Source: JAJRXR01 sp041987545
GTDB taxonomy: Bacteria; Planctomycetota; Phycisphaerae; Phycisphaerales; UBA1924
Direction: 5' to 3'
DNA length: 64,000 nt
Assembly (NCBI GenBank): GCA_041987545.1
Contig: JBHIWH010000001.1
Location: 806,001-870,000, forward strand
Shown here piece after piece: positions 60,589 through 64,000 of this stretch (position 1 is its first letter; every line of letters begins with the position of its first letter). Below the pieces are notes generated by a model, which was not told the DNA's origin, ran no database searches, and saw only the letters and a list, made by a program, of their open reading frames with translations. The translations under genes and the position numbers were made by a program.

Positions 60589-63431
60589 TCCCCGAGATCC
60601 CGGCCATGCACACGATCTGGATCGGCGCCCTCGTCGCCGTCCCCGTCGTCGCCCTCGTCGCGCTGATCTGCCGCCTGGGCGTGCGCTCGCCCGCGACCCG
60701 GCACGCGCTCTGGCTCGTCGCCCTGCTCGCCTTCGTCGCCCCGAGCGTCGTCTCGCTTACGAGCCTGCCGGCGTGGATCTCCGAGCTTCGCCCGCAGCAG
60801 AGTCCTCAGGCCGAGCAGCATGCCTCGGGGGTCCACGACGCCGCGACAGACGGACCCGAGCCCGCGACGCTCGACGCCGATGGCCTCGTATCCGGGAACA
60901 GTGCGGCGGCAGATCATGCCTTCCCGCAGCAGCGCGAGGCGCGCGCCCCGGCCCCGACGCTCGCGCGACAGTCGCCCCGCTCGCTCCCCGTGCGAAGCTG
61001 GGACATCCCGGTCTCGACGCCCGCCGCCTCGGCGGACGAGTTGGCCGCGGCCCCGTCCAGCCGCTCGATCCCGCCCGCGTGGCGCCCCGCGGTCCGCTTG
61101 CCCGAGCAACCCTCCGAACACTCCGAGCCATACCCCGCCGCCATAGCATCCGAGCCCGGAGCCTTGCTCGCCTCCGAGGATGTTCGCCCGCGAGGACAGA
61201 CATCGACGACACCCGAGACGGCGTCTCGGACGGACGCCGCGCCCTCGGACGACCAATCGGTCGCAACGCTCGCCGGCGCCTCGCCGGGCTGGTCCGGGAG
61301 CGCCCCCTCCGACGACACCGACGCGACGGCCGACGCCTTCGACCGCGCGCACGCCCAGCTCGCCGCCTGGGGCTCCTGGGCAAGACGGGTCGGCGCCAGC
61401 CTCCGCTCCGCGCCGCCGGTCTCCGCGACGCTCTGGCTCGCGGGCGTCCTGATCGCCTCGGCGCTCGTGGGCCTCCGCATCGCGTTCGAGACCCGGAGCC
61501 TCCGGCGGACGACGCTCCCGACTCCCGGCGACGACGACCTGCTCGCCCGGGCCGCGGCCCGCATCGGGCTCCGCCGCCCGCCCGAGCTGCGCTTCACCCA
61601 CAGCCGCGTCTCGCCCATGGTCACCTGCGGGCCCCGGCGACGGCTCATCATCCCGGCCCAGCTGTGGGAGGAACTCGACGAGCGTGCCCGCGAGGGCGTG
61701 CTGCTGCACGAGATGGCCCACATCAAGCGGCGCGACCACTGGACCCACTGGCTGGCCGCCATCGTCGGCCTGCTCTACTGGTGGCACCCGCTGACCTGGC
61801 TCGTCCGCTCGCGCCTGGCCGACGAGGCCGACCTGGCCTGCGACGCGTGGGTCACCAGCCTCATGCCCGCCCGCCGCCGCGAGTACGCGACCGCGCTGCT
61901 CCAGGCGACGACGTTCGTCAGCTCGACCCCCCTGATCGCAAGACCCCATGCCGGCGCGTCGCTGGCGATGGCCGCATCCAGCACGCGACGACTCTCAAGG
62001 AGACTCACCATGGTGATGACGCACAAGGTCCGCCCCCGCCTGAACGCGCCGGGCACGTCGATCGTCGGCATCCTCGCCGTCCTCGCGCTCGTCGTCCTCC
62101 CGGGCGTCGCCTGCCCTCCCGACGAGAAGGAGAAGGCCGACGTCCGCGAGATCCACGTCAGCGTCGAGCCCGATCATCACGCCGACCACCACGGCGACTT
62201 GCACGACGAGCCGGACAGCACCTTCGACCAGCACATGCGCGACCGCGAGCACGACGACGGCCACGCCCACGAGCACATGTCGGAGCTCATGGAGAGCCTG
62301 CACGAGCTCGAGGCCCGGATGCAACGACTCCACAAGGAGCTGGCCGCGGTGCACGCCGACGGCCCGAGCACCGACGCCGGGATGGCTTTCGTCGTCGCCG
62401 ACGCCAAGGCGCCCCGCGACTCGGACGCGAAGCTCGCGTGGGCGTACGTCCTGCCCGAAGGCCGCCTGCAATCCCTGACGACCCTCATGGTCCGCTCGGA
62501 CGTGCCGATCCTCGTCTCGCCCGAGTCCGAGCGCCTCGTCGTCCACGCGACCAAGGGCGAGCACGACACGTTCACCCGGTTCGCGACCATGATCTGCCCC
62601 GAGGGCGTCACGATCATCGACCTGGAGACCGAGAAGAAGATCTACCTCTCGGGCGCCAACGTCCGCGGGTTCGAGTACACACACCTCGGCCAGAACGTCA
62701 ACGCCGCGTTCGGTCACACGATCGCCAAGCAGAAGCAGGCCCACGAGGCCGAGTGCGAGGTTGAGTGCGAGGTCGAGTGCGAGGACGCCTGCAGCGACGA
62801 CTGCGACGACTGCGACCGGTGCGCCGGGTGCGAGAAGGCCGCCATCGAGGCCAAGGTCCAGGCGCAGGCCGCCCTGGCCTATGCGGCCGTCGGCCAGACC
62901 GCGGCCCACGCGGAGCAGAAAGTCGCGATGGAGCACATGCGGGCCCGTCTGCGGGAGCTGCGCAGCAGCGAGGGCCGCATGGCCCAGTTCGTGCACATGA
63001 GCGAGGCCCAGCGCCGGGAGCACGAGGCCCGCGCCCGCAAGTACATGCAAGAGGTCAAGCAGCTGATGGCCAAGGCCGAGCGCGAGGCGCAGACCGCCGA
63101 GCACCGCGAGGAGCAGGCCGAGCAGCTGATGGAGAAGGCCGAGCAGTACGCCGAAGCGGGCAAGCACGAGAAGGCGAAGGCGATGCACCAGAAGGCCGAG
63201 GGCATCCTGCGCGAGATGGAGGAGCGGTACCGGAACGCCGAGGTCATCGAGGCCCAGGCGGAGCGGACCGAGGCCGCCGCCGAGCGTGCCGAGCGGGACG
63301 CCGAGCGCGTGGAGGACACCGCCGAGCGCTACGAGGAGGCCATCGAGGAGCTCATGGAGAGGATCGAGGAGCTGGAGGAGGAGCTCGAGGAGCTCTCCGA
63401 GGCCCTCGCCGAGCGCGCCGGGAGCCGCTGA
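60585..63431 (+). CDS. BlaR1-like M56 metallopeptidase with His-rich, Cys-rich and coiled-coil tail
   Basis: A 948-residue membrane protein paired with the BlaI repressor. Helices near 8-30, 39-58 and 280-302 precede the zinc motif HEMAH (375-379) with YWWHPLTWLVRSRLADEADL after it. This is the intramembrane peptidase of BlaR1. The penicillin-binding sensor domain of BlaR1 is missing. Instead there is a membrane segment ending in a lipobox-like LPGVAC (about 492-510), a His/Asp-rich stretch (about 523-560), an eight-Cys stretch (about 724-752; CEDACSDDCDDCDRCAGC), and a long coiled coil (about 760-945). The sensed signal may be metal or envelope stress, which is inference. Confidence 0.88.
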   Translation: MIPEIPAMHTIWIGALVAVPVVALVALICRLGVRSPATRHALWLVALLAFVAPSVVSLTSLPAWISELRPQQSPQAEQHASGVHDAATDGPEPATLDADGLVSGNSAAADHAFPQQREARAPAPTLARQSPRSLPVRSWDIPVSTPAASADELAAAPSSRSIPPAWRPAVRLPEQPSEHSEPYPAAIASEPGALLASEDVRPRGQTSTTPETASRTDAAPSDDQSVATLAGASPGWSGSAPSDDTDATADAFDRAHAQLAAWGSWARRVGASLRSAPPVSATLWLAGVLIASALVGLRIAFETRSLRRTTLPTPGDDDLLARAAARIGLRRPPELRFTHSRVSPMVTCGPRRRLIIPAQLWEELDERAREGVLLHEMAHIKRRDHWTHWLAAIVGLLYWWHPLTWLVRSRLADEADLACDAWVTSLMPARRREYATALLQATTFVSSTPLIARPHAGASLAMAASSTRRLSRRLTMVMTHKVRPRLNAPGTSIVGILAVLALVVLPGVACPPDEKEKADVREIHVSVEPDHHADHHGDLHDEPDSTFDQHMRDREHDDGHAHEHMSELMESLHELEARMQRLHKELAAVHADGPSTDAGMAFVVADAKAPRDSDAKLAWAYVLPEGRLQSLTTLMVRSDVPILVSPESERLVVHATKGEHDTFTRFATMICPEGVTIIDLETEKKIYLSGANVRGFEYTHLGQNVNAAFGHTIAKQKQAHEAECEVECEVECEDACSDDCDDCDRCAGCEKAAIEAKVQAQAALAYAAVGQTAAHAEQKVAMEHMRARLRELRSSEGRMAQFVHMSEAQRREHEARARKYMQEVKQLMAKAEREAQTAEHREEQAEQLMEKAEQYAEAGKHEKAKAMHQKAEGILREMEERYRNAEVIEAQAERTEAAAERAERDAERVEDTAERYEEAIEELMERIEELEEELEELSEALAERAGSR

Positions 63432-63606
63432 AAATCCCCACGGGACGCCCACATCGGGCGACCCCATTGATCGGCGGCGGACGGCGCCCATACTTCGGGC
63501 AGGCTGGCAGAGACCCCCACCCTGCCCGTCCAGGCGCCGTCCGTCCGCCTGTGCGCAGACGGCGGCCCTCCGAGTCCCAGTTGACGTTCACCCCGAGGCG
63601 TTCAGC

Positions 63607-64000
63607 ATGTCCACACCACCCCTGCTCCGCCGTCTGGCCGCCCTCACCCTCGCCCTCTCGATGGCGGCCCCCCTCGCCCCGGCCCTCGCCGCCCCCGAGA
63701 ACGACGAGCGGGCGTACTTCACCGCCAACGGCCTGCTCAACCGGGGCCTGTACGACCTGGCCGCCGAGGAGTACCGCCGCTTCCTCGCTTCCAACGCCGA
63801 CCACGAGAAAGCGCCCCAGGCCCACTACGGCCTCGGGGTCGCGCTCTACCGCCAGAACCAGCACGCCGAGGCCCTCGAGCATCTGGACGTGGTCGCGGGC
63901 GACCGTGGCTTCGAGTTCGCCGCCGAGACCGACCTGCTCCGGGGCCACTGCCTGCTGGCCCTCGCCCGCCCGGGCGAGGCGGCCGACGCCTTCAGCCGCG
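63607..64000 (+). CDS. Secreted TPR-repeat protein, partial
   Basis: The gene runs off the window. It begins with a signal peptide (RRLAALTLALSMAAPLAPALA) and then TPR-like helices: AYFTANGLLNRGLYDLAAEE YRRFLASNADHEKAPQAHYG and LGVALYRQNQHAEALEHL. The ATG at 63607 has GAGG 8-9 bases upstream. It resembles YbgF/BamD-type periplasmic TPR proteins, but too little is present to assign a role. Confidence 0.75.
   Translation, partial: MSTPPLLRRLAALTLALSMAAPLAPALAAPENDERAYFTANGLLNRGLYDLAAEEYRRFLASNADHEKAPQAHYGLGVALYRQNQHAEALEHLDVVAGDRGFEFAAETDLLRGHCLLALARPGEAADAFSR

Overview
The window is a high-GC bacterial chromosome segment that looks like Phycisphaerales (Planctomycetota). The evidence is a secreted mosaic protein ending in a Cys-Pro-Ala-Asp/dockerin-like tail, an AroD-AroE fusion, a ThiD2-ThiE fusion, an ECF sigma factor followed by a DUF6768 protein, several small zinc-ribbon membrane proteins, and an S10/spc ribosomal cluster without rpmD. 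No genus or species can be assigned from sequence reading alone.

Layout. 150-661: RNase P RNA and its terminator. 722-1647: ECF sigma factor and DUF6768 partner. 1654-9254 (minus): zinc-ribbon membrane proteins, an aldehyde dehydrogenase, a low-GC trypsin-like gene, a methyltransferase and an ABC-2 exporter pair. 9366-13968 (plus): ABM-like protein, prfA, a low-GC HEPN/AbiU2-like gene, a scar (44-nt copy of the aroDE start, ankyrin gene fragment, hairpin-rich non-coding stretch), then aroDE. 13965-15420 (minus): dehydratase, acyl carrier protein, dehydratase. 15505-32996: recO, HDOD protein, M16 peptidase, thiE, pgl, pseudouridine synthase, hemW, FHA protein, purA, uppS, cdsA, CdsZ-like protein, ruvB, an M28 lipoprotein and a secreted protein.

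33119-49191: ribosomal block rpsJ, rplC, D, W, B, rpsS, rplV, rpsC, rplP, rpmC, rpsQ, rplN, X, E, rpsN, H, rplF, R, rpsE, rplO, secY, map, rpmJ, rpsM, K, rpoA, rplQ. A sigma70-like promoter precedes it, a terminator-like hairpin follows rpsJ, and a terminator follows rplQ. infA, rpsD, rpmD and adk are missing from their usual places. uL22 carries an HTH-like N-terminal domain, uS5 an RGG tail, uL17 an insertion and tail, and uS14 has lost three zinc cysteines. map is split by a 29-bp tandem duplication.

49218-64000: a secreted protein, pheS, a membrane protein, an 8.4-kb minus-strand gene for a 2795-residue secreted mosaic protein, a BlaI repressor with two operators, a BlaR1-like M56 peptidase with His-rich, Cys-rich and coiled-coil tail, and the start of a TPR protein.

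Many genes lack a clear Shine-Dalgarno sequence and instead have a TANNNT hexamer 6-9 nt before the start codon, which suggests leaderless or nearly leaderless transcripts. The two low-GC genes (4420-5181 and 11050-11736) are the best candidates for recent transfer.
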